Assembly: GCA_017303775.1 (NCBI GenBank)
Contig: JAFLCH010000013.1
Location: 1-34,660, forward strand
DNA length: 34,660 nucleotides
From: Anaerolineae bacterium
GTDB taxonomy: Bacteria; Chloroflexota; Anaerolineae; Aggregatilineales; Phototrophicaceae
Reading direction: 5' to 3'
In this document: positions 16,264 to 24,713 of the stretch, piece after piece
Position numbering within the stretch: position 1 is the first letter of the stretch
Layout of the letters: every line of letters begins with the position of its first letter
The notes under the pieces: generated by a model
The model's input: the letters and a program-made list of their open reading frames with translations, nothing else
What the model was told of the DNA's origin: nothing
Databases searched by the model: none
Made by a program: the position numbers and the translations under genes

Positions 16264-17139
16264 ATGCGCCGTATCCAAATTCTCTTTATTTATCTTGCGC
16301 CTGTCTTGGTGATTGCCGGTGGCGTTATTTTTGTTGCCGGGTTGATTTTTGAACTCCGGTCACCTCGCGGGCCAGTACCCGGTTCGCAACAGGTATCTCC
16401 CTTTGTTCAGCTTTCTCTTGCCAGCCTCTGTATCGCGGCCCTCATCTTCCTCCTTTGGATCATTGCAGTCGGTTGGTTACTGCTGCGCCAATCCCGCAGT
16501 CTCGGTTCCGGATATGGTGACGCTTATCGCCTCATCGAAGCCTTTCGTTTCCGTGAAGCCATTCCTTTGCTCGAACGCTCAATTCGTGAGGGTAAGGAAA
16601 CCCCTGAAGTCTTGATGCTACTCACCAGTGCTTATGCTTACGCAGGGCAGTTGGGGAAGGCGCAGGCAACTGCGGATCGCGCGGTGAATTTATTCCCCAA
16701 TGACCCCGGTTCATATATCACACTTGCCAATGGCTATCGTCTGCAAGCAGCCTATGATGAAGCCGCCCGTGCGCTCCTGAAAGCAGTTGAGCTTGAACCA
16801 GAACAACCAATTATTTGGGCTGAATTAGGCTTTGTACAGCACTTTGCTGGTGATCCTGAGGCGGCTTTAGCTTCATTTAAAAAAGCCGCTGAATATCCAA
16901 TGCCTGCTATGTACGGTGTCCGGGTCTACTACCATCTCTCACAGAGTTACGCTCTTCATGGCGAAACGAAAAAAGCGATTGCAGCGACTGCGAAAATGAT
17001 GAGCGCCCGCGACGGCCTAGCGACATGGCTGTCTGGTCTCAATGCCTTGGGTGGTACCGCCTACGGTCAGGCGTTGCGCTATGAGGTAGAGGCGATTCAG
17101 GCAGCGCTCTCGGAAGCTGACGCTGGTAACTTGGGATAA
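16264..17139 (+). CDS. Membrane-anchored TPR protein, second of five-gene cluster
   Basis: This 291-residue protein has two N-terminal transmembrane segments (about residues 8-30 and 48-72) separated by a short Pro/Gly-rich loop. TPR repeats follow from about residue 90 (FREAIPLLERSIREGKETPE, QLGKAQATADRAVNLFPNDP, AYDEAARALLKAVELEPEQP, DPEAALASFKKAAEYPM). The design parallels its neighbours at 15266 and 17148, suggesting that the three arose by duplication or act as a heteromeric scaffold. It starts two bases after the previous stop and ends nine bases before the next gene. No catalytic motifs were seen and the function is unknown. Confidence 0.8.
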   Translation: MRRIQILFIYLAPVLVIAGGVIFVAGLIFELRSPRGPVPGSQQVSPFVQLSLASLCIAALIFLLWIIAVGWLLLRQSRSLGSGYGDAYRLIEAFRFREAIPLLERSIREGKETPEVLMLLTSAYAYAGQLGKAQATADRAVNLFPNDPGSYITLANGYRLQAAYDEAARALLKAVELEPEQPIIWAELGFVQHFAGDPEAALASFKKAAEYPMPAMYGVRVYYHLSQSYALHGETKKAIAATAKMMSARDGLATWLSGLNALGGTAYGQALRYEVEAIQAALSEADAGNLG

Positions 17140-17147
17140 GGGGTCAA

Positions 17148-17945
17148 ATGGGACGTATTACCGCTGGTTTGGTCAAATCATTTCGGAACTGGGAGCGCTC
17201 AACACAAATTGCGTTTATCGTCGCCTTTATTTTATTTTTAGTAGCTTTTCTTCTCGTCTTAATTGTACCAATCACGGATCGCCAACCATTCTTGATTGGA
17301 ACAATCGGCTCGTTATTTGCGATGCAGCTTATTTTTATGTGGGGGAACCGGAACATGGTGACCTCCTTTACTGCTGCTCAGCGCTTGTATCTTCAAGAAG
17401 ATTTTCAGTCGGCGCGTCTACTTTTAGAGAAGCTTGATGAAGAAGGAAAATCGGATGTTCGCTCTCTTACCCTGCTTGCGAATACCTATCGTCAATTAGG
17501 TCTTCTTGATCAGAGTGAAGAATTTGTAAAGAAAGCTTTAGACTTTAGTCCTTTTAACCACTTCCCTCTCTACAGTTTCGGGCGTACACTCCTAATTAAG
17601 GGTGACTATGCTGGCGCAATAACAGCTATCCAACAAGCGTTGGATGCGGGCGCGCCACAAATTGTTCGCTTTGATCTGGCCGAGGCCTTATATCGTGCAG
17701 GACATGTAGATGATGCGGTTATCATCTTGCGGGAAATACTGAATCTGGAACAAGAACTTTTCCGATTGCTGATGACAGAATATTTGTTGTATCGCGTCGC
17801 TGCATCCCCTGCACCTTCTCCTCACAAGATCGAGGCGGGGATTATCTATTGGCGTGAGTTATCAGCGCGTTTTCAGCACACACCTTATGGACAGGCATTA
17901 TCGGCGGATATTGCCGTTATGCAAGACCTTTTGGAGGCATCATGA
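17148..17945 (+). CDS. Membrane-anchored TPR protein, third of five-gene cluster
   Basis: This 265-residue protein has two hydrophobic segments near residues 20-42 and 48-66, then TPR units (DFQSARLLLEKLDEEGKSDV, LLDQSEEFVKKALDFSPFNH, DYAGAITAIQQALDAGAPQI, HVDDAVIILREILNLEQELF). GGGGTC lies just before the ATG. Its stop overlaps the next gene by four bases (ATGA). Compared with the other two TPR proteins it is shorter and ends in a helical stretch without further repeats. It is probably a cytosolic-facing adaptor tethered to the membrane. There is no known partner apart from the neighbouring genes. Confidence 0.8.
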   Translation: MGRITAGLVKSFRNWERSTQIAFIVAFILFLVAFLLVLIVPITDRQPFLIGTIGSLFAMQLIFMWGNRNMVTSFTAAQRLYLQEDFQSARLLLEKLDEEGKSDVRSLTLLANTYRQLGLLDQSEEFVKKALDFSPFNHFPLYSFGRTLLIKGDYAGAITAIQQALDAGAPQIVRFDLAEALYRAGHVDDAVIILREILNLEQELFRLLMTEYLLYRVAASPAPSPHKIEAGIIYWRELSARFQHTPYGQALSADIAVMQDLLEAS

Positions 17946-18439
17946 GTATTCTGGGACGCGATGGCAACCTGTCATTTATTCGTGTCGGTACAATTGCGGC
18001 CATTATCGGCATCCTCTTGATAGTGGTTGGTATTGTCTTGTTTTTGGTAGATCGAGCCTCACGTCAGGTTCCGCTTGAAATTGAAGTCTATCCCGGCGCA
18101 TCTCTTTGGTTCGAAGCGCCGCGTTCTACTCAGGCTCGTCAGGTTGTTTATAGGGCACAAGGTGCAACTGCCGAAGATGTCGTTGCCTACTACCAGCGCA
18201 AACTAACCGAATTCTCTGGTGGAAATATCGAGGCTTGTGTTCGTTTTCCGGATAATGGAAATTACGAAGCATACGATCGTGGTGATAAGACAATCGTCCC
18301 CTACTATTACAGCTGCATGTTTGACCGCTCTGGATTTCAGGTTAGTCAATATACCCGCGTAAATATCCAGCCCGGCATCGAAGCCAATGATTCTCTGGGG
18401 ATTACCATTATTGAATATGAACAATACTGGCAGCGCTAA
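17942..18439 (+). CDS. Single-pass membrane protein of unknown family, fourth of five-gene cluster
   Basis: This 165-residue protein has one transmembrane segment at about residues 17-38, then a soluble domain that would lie outside the cytosol. The domain contains YPGASLWFEAPRS, ATAEDVVAYYQRKL and two well-separated cysteines (ACVRF and SCMF) that could form a disulfide. GGAGG immediately precedes the ATG, which overlaps the previous stop. The following gene encodes a protein of the same plan with a similar DVVxYYQ block, so these two are probably distant paralogues. I do not recognise a characterised family; the DVVAYYQ region is reminiscent of small domains in Chloroflexota lipoproteins, but this is only an impression. 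Confidence 0.72.
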   Translation: MSILGRDGNLSFIRVGTIAAIIGILLIVVGIVLFLVDRASRQVPLEIEVYPGASLWFEAPRSTQARQVVYRAQGATAEDVVAYYQRKLTEFSGGNIEACVRFPDNGNYEAYDRGDKTIVPYYYSCMFDRSGFQVSQYTRVNIQPGIEANDSLGITIIEYEQYWQR

Positions 18440-18980
18440 TCCATCGCCCGAAAACGATGCACTAGATGACAACATTCGAGTACCTGTACGCTTGCTCATT
18501 ATAGGGTTAGCGCTTGTTGTCTTAGCGCTCATCATTGGCTCTCAGGTGATCGGGGTATTATACGCCATTGTATTTCCCCCGTCTCCTCCTGTGCCTCAGA
18601 ATGTGAGTTTGTTATCCCATACAACAGGTGATTATGGGGTAGATGACTGGCTTTATACAAGCTCAGATCACGTATGTGATGTCGTGAAGTATTATCAAAG
18701 TCAGGGAGCGTTGTGCCGAATTGCCCCCTTGTGGTGTGGAGACAATCGTTCTGCCGATACAACCATCTCTGGTGTGGGAATGTTGAACCAAAATGTAGCT
18801 CGGTGTGTTGAAGAAGGCACATTTTCAATCTTTGCCTTCCGTTGGGAAGTCGTCATCGCAACAGGCTCGACTACTCAAGAACCCAGTCAATTTCGAGTTA
18901 ATCGTGAAATATATTGGACTGGCGCTGTCCCTCCTCAGGGACAGAATGTCCCCGGAGATTTCCCTACCGAAATTCAATAA
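18417..18980 (+). CDS. Single-pass membrane protein, paralogue of the preceding gene, fifth of cluster
   Basis: This protein of about 187 residues has one transmembrane segment at about residues 20-48 (LLIIGLALVVLALIIGSQVI), then a probably extracytoplasmic domain with four cysteines (HVCDVVKYYQ, ALCRIAP, LWCGDN, ARCVEEG), consistent with two disulfides. The DVVKYYQ block matches DVVAYYQ in the preceding protein. The frame is also open from ATG 18387; I prefer ATG 18417 because it shortens the overlap, but neither has a strong ribosome binding site. It closes the five-gene cluster; about 220 nt separate it from ileS. No function is recognised. Confidence 0.68.
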   Translation: MNNTGSANPSPENDALDDNIRVPVRLLIIGLALVVLALIIGSQVIGVLYAIVFPPSPPVPQNVSLLSHTTGDYGVDDWLYTSSDHVCDVVKYYQSQGALCRIAPLWCGDNRSADTTISGVGMLNQNVARCVEEGTFSIFAFRWEVVIATGSTTQEPSQFRVNREIYWTGAVPPQGQNVPGDFPTEIQ

Positions 18981-19075
18981 GTTAGTTCATAATTGAAGTT
19001 CGATCAGAACCGACCGAATCATTGATGATTACATAAACTGGCGCATACTGTAATTGCGCTTAAGGAGGTGTTACC

Positions 19076-19141
19076 GTGATAGGGGAGGTACAATCAGTTC
19101 TCCCGTCGCGGCTTATTGCCCGTTTGGTTCGAATAGGTTGA
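19076..19141 (+). CDS. Possible 21-residue leader ORF upstream of ileS
   Basis: A GTG codon at 19076 follows the strong ribosome binding site AAGGAGGTG (19062-19070) and opens a 21-codon frame ending with TGA at 19139-19141, 59 nt before ileS. It encodes three isoleucines, two of them by the often rare ATA codon (second codon and next to last). The frame spans a possible hairpin, GGGAG at 19082-19086 with CTCCC at 19100-19104. Position and Shine-Dalgarno strength suggest real initiation. An Ile-sensing role in ileS control is inference; no T-box consensus with the tRNA-binding UGGN bulge is visible. Confidence 0.35.
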   Translation: MIGEVQSVLPSRLIARLVRIG

Positions 19142-19200
19142 TATTGCTTTTATCGTTCACGCCTATCCAACTTCCAAACGCATAATCGATGGAGAAACTT

Positions 19201-22200
19201 ATGTTTAAGGCAGTTAATGCCCGTGTTGACATTCAAAAACTTGAGCGCGATCAACTGAATTTCTGGCGCGAGAAGAACGTTTTTCAACGGACAATGAAAG
19301 AACGCGAAGGCGGTAAACCTTATGTGTTCTTTGAAGGTCCTCCTACTGCGAATGGCAAACCCGGTAGCCATCATGTTTTAGCGAGGGCATTCAAGGATAT
19401 GTTTCCGCGCTACAAAGTGATGCGTGGTTATCATTGCCTTCGTTATGGTGGCTGGGATACCCATGGTCTGCCTGTCGAAATTGAAGTTGAAAAAGAACTG
19501 GGTATCAAGCATAAACACGAAATCGAAGAATACGGTATCGCCGCTTTCAACGAGAAGTGTCGTTCTAGCGTGTTGCGTTACCTCAGTGACTGGGAAAAAC
19601 TCACCGAACGTATTGGCTATTGGGTCGATCTAGATAATGCCTATATCACCTTTAGCAACGACTACATCCAGAGCGTTTGGTGGATTCTGAAGCAGTTCTG
19701 GGAAAAGAATTTACTGTTCAAGGGTTACAAGGTTGTACCTTACTGTACACGCTGCGGCACTCCATTGAGCAGTCATGAAGTCGCACAGGGATATGATGAA
19801 GTTGATGATCCCAGTGTTTTTGTTCGATTTCCCATTCGAGAAAAGCCCGGTGTCTACTTCTTAGTCTGGACAACTACTCCGTGGACTTTGCCCGGCAACG
19901 TTGCTTTGGCGGTTGGTGAGAATATTGATTATGTTCAGGTTGAAGGCCCTAACCGCGATGGTGAAGGTACTGAAAATCTGATACTGGCTGCAAGCCTGCT
20001 CGAAAAAGCACTCTCGAATCACGATCAATACAAGATCGTCAAACGTCTCAAAGGTAGGGATCTCCTTGGACAGCATTACAATCCGCTCTACACCTTTTTG
20101 CCTGTAGAGCAGGACTACGCGTATGTTGTGGCCGGTGATTTTGTCAGTACAGAAGACGGAACGGGTATTGTGCATATTGCGCCTGCTTTTGGTCAGGATG
20201 ACTTGCAGACAGGTCAGAAATATAAATTGCCCGTCCTCCGTACCGTAGATAGTGAAGGCAAATTTATCGATGCGGTCACGAAATTTCGCGGCCTGTGGTT
20301 CAAGGATGCCGACTCTGAAATCACGCAAGATTTACGTGAGCGCGGGTTGCTTTACAAATCAGGGCATTACACCCATAGTTACCCTTTCTGCTGGCGGGAT
20401 CGCACCCCGCTTATGTATTATGCTCGCGATACATGGTTTATCCGCACAACAGAATATCGTGACCAGTTAGTTGCTCTGAATCAGACAATTAATTGGGTTC
20501 CGGATCACATTAAGGATGGCCGCTTCGGTAACTGGTTAACGGATGTGAAGGATTGGGCATTAGGTCGCGAACGGTTTTGGGGTACACCTTTACCCATCTG
20601 GGTAGATGACCAAACCGGTGAAACCTATTGTGTTGGTGGGGTGGAAGAGCTAAGTCAGCTTACAGGTCGCGATTTAACAGGGTTAGATCTCCACCGGCCA
20701 TACGTAGACGAAATCACTTTCCCCAATCCCAGCGGTCAAGGTGGAACGATGCGTCGGGTTCCTGAACTGATTGACGTGTGGTTTGACAGTGGTTCCATGC
20801 CTCTTGCTCAATGGGGCTACCCACACAAGAATCGGGAAATGTTCGAAACTCATTTCCCTGCTGATTATATCTGTGAAGCAGTTGATCAGACTCGGGGTTG
20901 GTTCTATAGCCTTCACGCCATCAGTACAATGCTTTTCGAGCAGGTTTCATATAAGAATGTGATCTGCTTAGGACACATTCTTGATGGCGACGGGCAGAAA
21001 ATGTCTAAGAGTAAGGGGAATATTGTTGACCCTTGGGACGTTCTGAATAAACACGGAGCTGATGCCTTCCGCTGGTATATGTATACATCCAGTCCACCCG
21101 GAGAGCCTCGGCGTTTCTCGGTAGATTTGGTTGGCGAAGTAGTCAACAAATTCTGGAGCACACTTTGGAATACATACAGCTTCTTTGTGACCTATGCTAA
21201 CCTCGACAAATGGTCACCACTAGGAGATCATCTTCCTGTTGAATCGCGAGATCCTTTAGATCAATGGGTCTTAGCTGAGTTGCACCTTTTGGTTAAAGAG
21301 GTCACAGAAGCATACGAAACCTATAATGCAACCGATGCAACTCGCCCAATTCAGGTGTTTGTCGAACGTTTGAGCAATTGGTATGTTCGTCTCAGCCGTC
21401 GTCGTTTCTGGAAAAGTGAGAGCGACGATGATAAGAATGCTGCCTATGCTACCTTATACGAATGTTTGATGACTGTTGCAAAACTGATTGCGCCCTGCAT
21501 GCCTTTTCTAAGTGAAGCGATATACCGAAACTTGGTTGCTGTGGTAGATTCATCTGCCCCGGATAGTGTTCATCTTTCGATGTGGCCAGAATATAATCCT
21601 GCGTTGATCGACATGAACAGAATTAGCGAAATGAACCTTGCTGAGCGGTTGGTGAGCTTGGGGCGTGCAGCAAGAGAAGGTGCCAACCTGAAAGTGCGTC
21701 AACCGCTTGCGAGTGCTCAGTTTGTGACACGTAATGCTAGAGAATCTCAAGCAGTGAGGAATTTAGCACCTCTTATTCAGTCGGAACTGAATGTCAAGCA
21801 GGTCAAGATTCTTGAAGGTGCAGACGATGTCGTCGCTTATGTCTTGAATCCGTTGCCGAGCGTATTAGGTAAAAAATTCGGTAAGGATTTTCCATTGGTG
21901 CAGAGAACACTTCGCGATGGTTCTTCATCTGATGTGTCACGTTGGGCGAAGTCACTTCTAAGGGGTGAGGATGTAGTATTGGATCTCAATGGCACTTCAT
22001 ATGAAGTGACACCTCAAGAAGTTGAAGTGAAACAGAAATCGACAGAAGGGTATGCCGTTGCGGAAGAGGGCGGTTACCTTGCTGCGTTGGACACACGTTT
22101 GACTGAAGCACTGGTCATGGAAGGACTTGCTCGCGAAGTTGTTCGCCGCATTCAAACGCTACGACGCGATGCTGACTTCAATATCGATGACACCATTACC

Positions 22201-22380
22201 GTTCGCTATCAAGCAAGTGAACGGCTTGGTAGTGCAATTGTGGAATTCGACGATTATATTCGTACAGAAACATTAGCCCGCGCTATAGAAGTAGGGGATG
22301 CGAGTGATGATTTCCGTACAGAGTCACACAATTTTGATGGTGAAACGCTTACATTATCTATTCGTCGCAATACAAAGTAA
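19201..22380 (+). CDS. ileS: Isoleucyl-tRNA synthetase, IleRS2-like with GSHH signature
   Basis: This 1059-residue class Ia synthetase attaches isoleucine to tRNA(Ile) in the cytosol. The HIGH-type motif lies at residues 55-58 but reads GSHH within PPTANGKPGSHHVLAR, and KMSKS is at 600-604. The editing domain contains the WTTTPWTLPGNVAL block. The C-terminal region continues to VVRRIQTLRRDADFN and has no clear Cys4 zinc ribbon, as in eukaryote-like IleRS2 enzymes. ATG 19201 is preferred over ATG 19189 because GGAG lies at good spacing and MFKAVNARVD is the usual family start. A clear rho-independent terminator follows at 22404. The GxHH form is associated with very strong mupirocin resistance in IleRS2, so the enzyme is probably insensitive. 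Confidence 0.95.
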   Translation: MFKAVNARVDIQKLERDQLNFWREKNVFQRTMKEREGGKPYVFFEGPPTANGKPGSHHVLARAFKDMFPRYKVMRGYHCLRYGGWDTHGLPVEIEVEKELGIKHKHEIEEYGIAAFNEKCRSSVLRYLSDWEKLTERIGYWVDLDNAYITFSNDYIQSVWWILKQFWEKNLLFKGYKVVPYCTRCGTPLSSHEVAQGYDEVDDPSVFVRFPIREKPGVYFLVWTTTPWTLPGNVALAVGENIDYVQVEGPNRDGEGTENLILAASLLEKALSNHDQYKIVKRLKGRDLLGQHYNPLYTFLPVEQDYAYVVAGDFVSTEDGTGIVHIAPAFGQDDLQTGQKYKLPVLRTVDSEGKFIDAVTKFRGLWFKDADSEITQDLRERGLLYKSGHYTHSYPFCWRDRTPLMYYARDTWFIRTTEYRDQLVALNQTINWVPDHIKDGRFGNWLTDVKDWALGRERFWGTPLPIWVDDQTGETYCVGGVEELSQLTGRDLTGLDLHRPYVDEITFPNPSGQGGTMRRVPELIDVWFDSGSMPLAQWGYPHKNREMFETHFPADYICEAVDQTRGWFYSLHAISTMLFEQVSYKNVICLGHILDGDGQKMSKSKGNIVDPWDVLNKHGADAFRWYMYTSSPPGEPRRFSVDLVGEVVNKFWSTLWNTYSFFVTYANLDKWSPLGDHLPVESRDPLDQWVLAELHLLVKEVTEAYETYNATDATRPIQVFVERLSNWYVRLSRRRFWKSESDDDKNAAYATLYECLMTVAKLIAPCMPFLSEAIYRNLVAVVDSSAPDSVHLSMWPEYNPALIDMNRISEMNLAERLVSLGRAAREGANLKVRQPLASAQFVTRNARESQAVRNLAPLIQSELNVKQVKILEGADDVVAYVLNPLPSVLGKKFGKDFPLVQRTLRDGSSSDVSRWAKSLLRGEDVVLDLNGTSYEVTPQEVEVKQKSTEGYAVAEEGGYLAALDTRLTEALVMEGLAREVVRRIQTLRRDADFNIDDTITVRYQASERLGSAIVEFDDYIRTETLARAIEVGDASDDFRTESHNFDGETLTLSIRRNTK

Positions 22381-22403
22381 CGGCGGATAAGCTTCGTACT
22401 CAC

Positions 22404-22433
22404 AGGGCACATAATTCATGTGCCCTTTTTATT
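22404..22433 (+). terminator. Rho-independent terminator of ileS
   Basis: AGGGCACAT (22404-22412) pairs perfectly with ATGTGCCCT (22418-22426) around a 5 nt loop, followed by TTTTATT. It begins 24 nt after the ileS stop. Confidence 0.92.
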
Positions 22434-22451
22434 GTCTAAACTTGATAGTGC

Positions 22452-22470
22452 ATTGTGAATAATCTTATTC
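22452..22470. promoter_or_regulatory. Shared ATTGTGAATAA motif and inverted repeat upstream of the first PucR-type gene
   Basis: ATTGTGAATAA at 22452-22462 is identical to the reverse complement of 33157-33167, upstream of the other PucR-type gene. It contains TGTGAATAA, the complement of TTATTCACA, which fits the DnaA-box consensus TTATNCACA. GAATAA (22457-22462) and TTATTC (22465-22470) also form an inverted repeat with a 2 nt centre. It could be an operator or a lone DnaA-box-like site; the sequence does not decide between these. Confidence 0.35.
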
Positions 22471-22522
22471 GTATGTGAGGGTGTACCAAAATAACAGTAT
22501 GTTGTTGAGCGCTCCGTTTGTT

Positions 22523-22528
22523 TATAAT
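22523..22528 (+). promoter_or_regulatory. -10 box of the first PucR-type regulator gene
   Basis: A perfect TATAAT lies about 93 nt before the start codon in the AT-rich gap after ileS. No good -35 box lies at 17 nt; TTGTTG is at 15 nt. This suggests either a weak promoter or one that needs an activator. Confidence 0.5.
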
Positions 22529-22620
22529 AGCCAAATACGGTTGCGCTTCGTTGTTGAATTTAGTTATCGTTACTAATTACCCCACACACTACAATTCCCT
22601 TTGAAACAAAGGTGAAGTTT

Positions 22621-24261
22621 ATGAGCGAAAATCACGTCACGACACTTCAGGCATTGCTTCAATTTGCGCTTCCACTTGGGACGATACTAGCATCCGGATC
22701 TCCTGAGACTACAATCAATTGGTCGGTTACAGTCCGGGCGCAACCTCCTGCATTTCCTGATATTTATGGTGGTGAGCTTGCACTTGTATCGATGGATGTT
22801 CTTCGAAGCTACAATAGCCGGCTGATGCTAGCAGAGGTGGTACAGGGTCTGGCGCAGGCAGGGGTAAATGCTATTGCGGCTATTGATGATATTTCAGATA
22901 ATGCAATCGCTGTTGCAAATGAGTGTCAGGTCGGTTTACTAGGTTTACCGGATGACAGCAACTTGACGCGTATTGAGCGTTCAGTCAATACATTGATAGC
23001 GAACTATACCTCTCAATTGAATCAGCGTGCGATGGAAATTCAGCGCCAGCTCACGCGTCTTGCTGCCGAAAACCGGGATTTAAATAGCTTACTTCAGATC
23101 GTTGCGCGTGCTACTGCGCGTCCTGTTGTCGTGCATGATGATGCTGGTGTATTGATGGCGCAGGTCTATCCGAATGTGTCTCGGCGCGTAGGAGGGACGG
23201 GCAGAGCTTTATTGCAGAGTTTACCTTATGGAGCCTTTCAAAATTGGCTGGAGCGTGATGCACCAGATACCGAAGGTGCGATTGTATCTAGTCCACTCGG
23301 TTATACAACAATTCTGAAGGTCGAGAAACGTGTCGCAGGATATTTGTCATTAGTGGATAAGCAAACTCCACTAGATGAGTTTGATCGTCTCGTGATGACT
23401 TATGGTGCAGATGTGTGCGCGATTGAACTTGCTAAGAATCGTGCAATTGCATTTGCTGTAGAGCAAGCACGCGGTGATTGGGTTCAGATGTGGTTAAGTG
23501 GTACGCCCGCAGATGATGATCTCTTGACGACGCGTGCTCAACAATCTGGTTTTGATACAACTTCGATGTATCTGGTTGCAGTTTTTCGAGCGTCGACTAA
23601 ATCTGGAACTCCCTTACCACTTGAGTCTTTGATTTCTCTGGTTCGTGATGATATGGTACGACGACAGGTTAATGGTGCTGTTGGCCAGTATGTCGATGTG
23701 ATTGTTGCCTTGTACCCACTTGAGAACGCTTCCCAGACTATGCGACTTCGCCGTCTAATTGATGAAGTCCGTGAGCAATTAGCATCACGAACACCTAGCG
23801 GGTTGGTTGGAGTAGGGATTAGCCGGCCTGCTCAGGGGCTTTCCTATCTTCGCGAGTCTTATCGTGAGGCTAAGGATGCTGTCAGTATCGCGAATGAATT
23901 GGGTGAGCGAGAGCAAACAACGTTCTATGGTGATCTGAAGCTATTTCAACTACTACTAGCACTTAAAGAACGCAATTTGGATCATTTGAGGCGCTTCAAC
24001 AGCGAAACGTTGGGTTTGTTGATCGAACATGATGAGCGTAAACAAGGGGATCTGATTCGCACTTTGAACGGGTTCTTTCAAGCAAATGGTAATCTAGCTA
24101 AAGCGGCTGCTGACCTAGACGTACATCGCAATACCCTTGTTTATCGCTTAGAACGAATTGCGGAACTTACTGATATGAATCTTGATGATCCAGACAATCG
24201 GTTGATACTGCATTTGGCGCTTAAGATTCAGCGTGTATTGGCGACGATTTCCGGTAGCTAG
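22621..24261 (+). CDS. PucR/CdaR-family transcriptional regulator
   Basis: This 546-residue cytosolic regulator has a PucR N-terminal-type domain (residues about 10-130, with the LPLGTILASG motif). A GAF-like sensing region follows at about 150-290 (PVVVHDDAGVLMA and ATILKVEKRVAGYLSL-like strands), then a CdaR-type middle domain. A C-terminal PucR helix-turn-helix ends the protein (GNLAKAAADLDVHRNTLVYRLERI, near residues 490-515). ATG 22621 is chosen because AAAGGTG precedes it; the frame opens three codons earlier. Such regulators usually respond to small metabolites such as purines, sugar acids or amino acids. A second, divergent paralogue lies at 31490-33136, beyond gltB. The effector is unknown. 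Confidence 0.88.
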   Translation: MSENHVTTLQALLQFALPLGTILASGSPETTINWSVTVRAQPPAFPDIYGGELALVSMDVLRSYNSRLMLAEVVQGLAQAGVNAIAAIDDISDNAIAVANECQVGLLGLPDDSNLTRIERSVNTLIANYTSQLNQRAMEIQRQLTRLAAENRDLNSLLQIVARATARPVVVHDDAGVLMAQVYPNVSRRVGGTGRALLQSLPYGAFQNWLERDAPDTEGAIVSSPLGYTTILKVEKRVAGYLSLVDKQTPLDEFDRLVMTYGADVCAIELAKNRAIAFAVEQARGDWVQMWLSGTPADDDLLTTRAQQSGFDTTSMYLVAVFRASTKSGTPLPLESLISLVRDDMVRRQVNGAVGQYVDVIVALYPLENASQTMRLRRLIDEVREQLASRTPSGLVGVGISRPAQGLSYLRESYREAKDAVSIANELGEREQTTFYGDLKLFQLLLALKERNLDHLRRFNSETLGLLIEHDERKQGDLIRTLNGFFQANGNLAKAAADLDVHRNTLVYRLERIAELTDMNLDDPDNRLILHLALKIQRVLATISGS

Positions 24262-24301
24262 CCGAATTGTTCGTTACAATTGACGATACCATATCTGATT
24301 T

Positions 24302-24331
24302 TTGACACTATTCATGCTCCTTAGATATATC
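24302..24331 (+). promoter_or_regulatory. Predicted promoter of the small Cys-rich protein gene
   Basis: TTGACA (24302-24307) is followed by an 18 nt spacer and TATATC (24326-24331), about 50 nt before the start codon. The -35 box is perfect; the -10 box matches four of six bases. Confidence 0.45.
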
Positions 24332-24381
24332 ATTCAATAAAGCTGTAAAAGTAGACTATTGAATTGATTGAGGAGTGCATG

Positions 24382-24711
24382 ATGAGTACCCGGTTACAGC
24401 CAGTTAGGATTTGTGATGGGTGCGGTGCAGAAATAGATACAGATTATTATCTGCATATACATCCTACTGGGCAGCGTATTTTACAAAGAGCTTCAACAAC
24501 CAACTCTGAGCGAGATTTCTGCTGTGAAGCCTGTCAGGCTTGGTGGATGGCTGAATATCCTATCAGTGGTTTGTGGGGGCCGGCATGGGATGATCGTGAA
24601 TGGTGGCATCATCAAATGCTAACCTGTGATCATATCTCAGTCAAAACAGCCCATAATGAATTGCCATTGGTTAATGCGAATACGCATTTTGATGATCCAG
24701 AACCTCTTTAG
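24382..24711 (+). CDS. Small Cys- and Trp-rich protein, putative zinc ribbon
   Basis: This protein of about 109 residues has two knuckles, CDGCGAE near residues 11-17 and CCEACQAWW near residues 48-56, which could hold one zinc ion. A Trp-rich segment (WMAEYPISGLWGPAWDDREWWHH) follows. ATG 24382 lies 7 nt after GAGGAG and is preferred over the ATG three bases earlier. It follows the PucR-type gene by 120 nt with its own predicted promoter, and ends two bases from the convergent transporter gene. I do not recognise the family. It may bind nucleic acid or protein, but this is inference from the Cys pattern only. Confidence 0.65.
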   Translation: MSTRLQPVRICDGCGAEIDTDYYLHIHPTGQRILQRASTTNSERDFCCEACQAWWMAEYPISGLWGPAWDDREWWHHQMLTCDHISVKTAHNELPLVNANTHFDDPEPL

Positions 24712-24713
24712 CA

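Noticed and set aside
19050..19140. Possible T-box riboswitch or tRNA remnant before ileS (GGTTCGAAT near 19125, ACCG near 19073)
   Set aside because: The T-box core with UGGN is absent, and around GGTTCGAAT no acceptor, D or anticodon arms can be folded.
22381..22620. oriC in the AT-rich gap after ileS
   Set aside because: Only one DnaA-box-like site and no iterons, unwinding element or replication genes; the skew change alone does not place an origin here.
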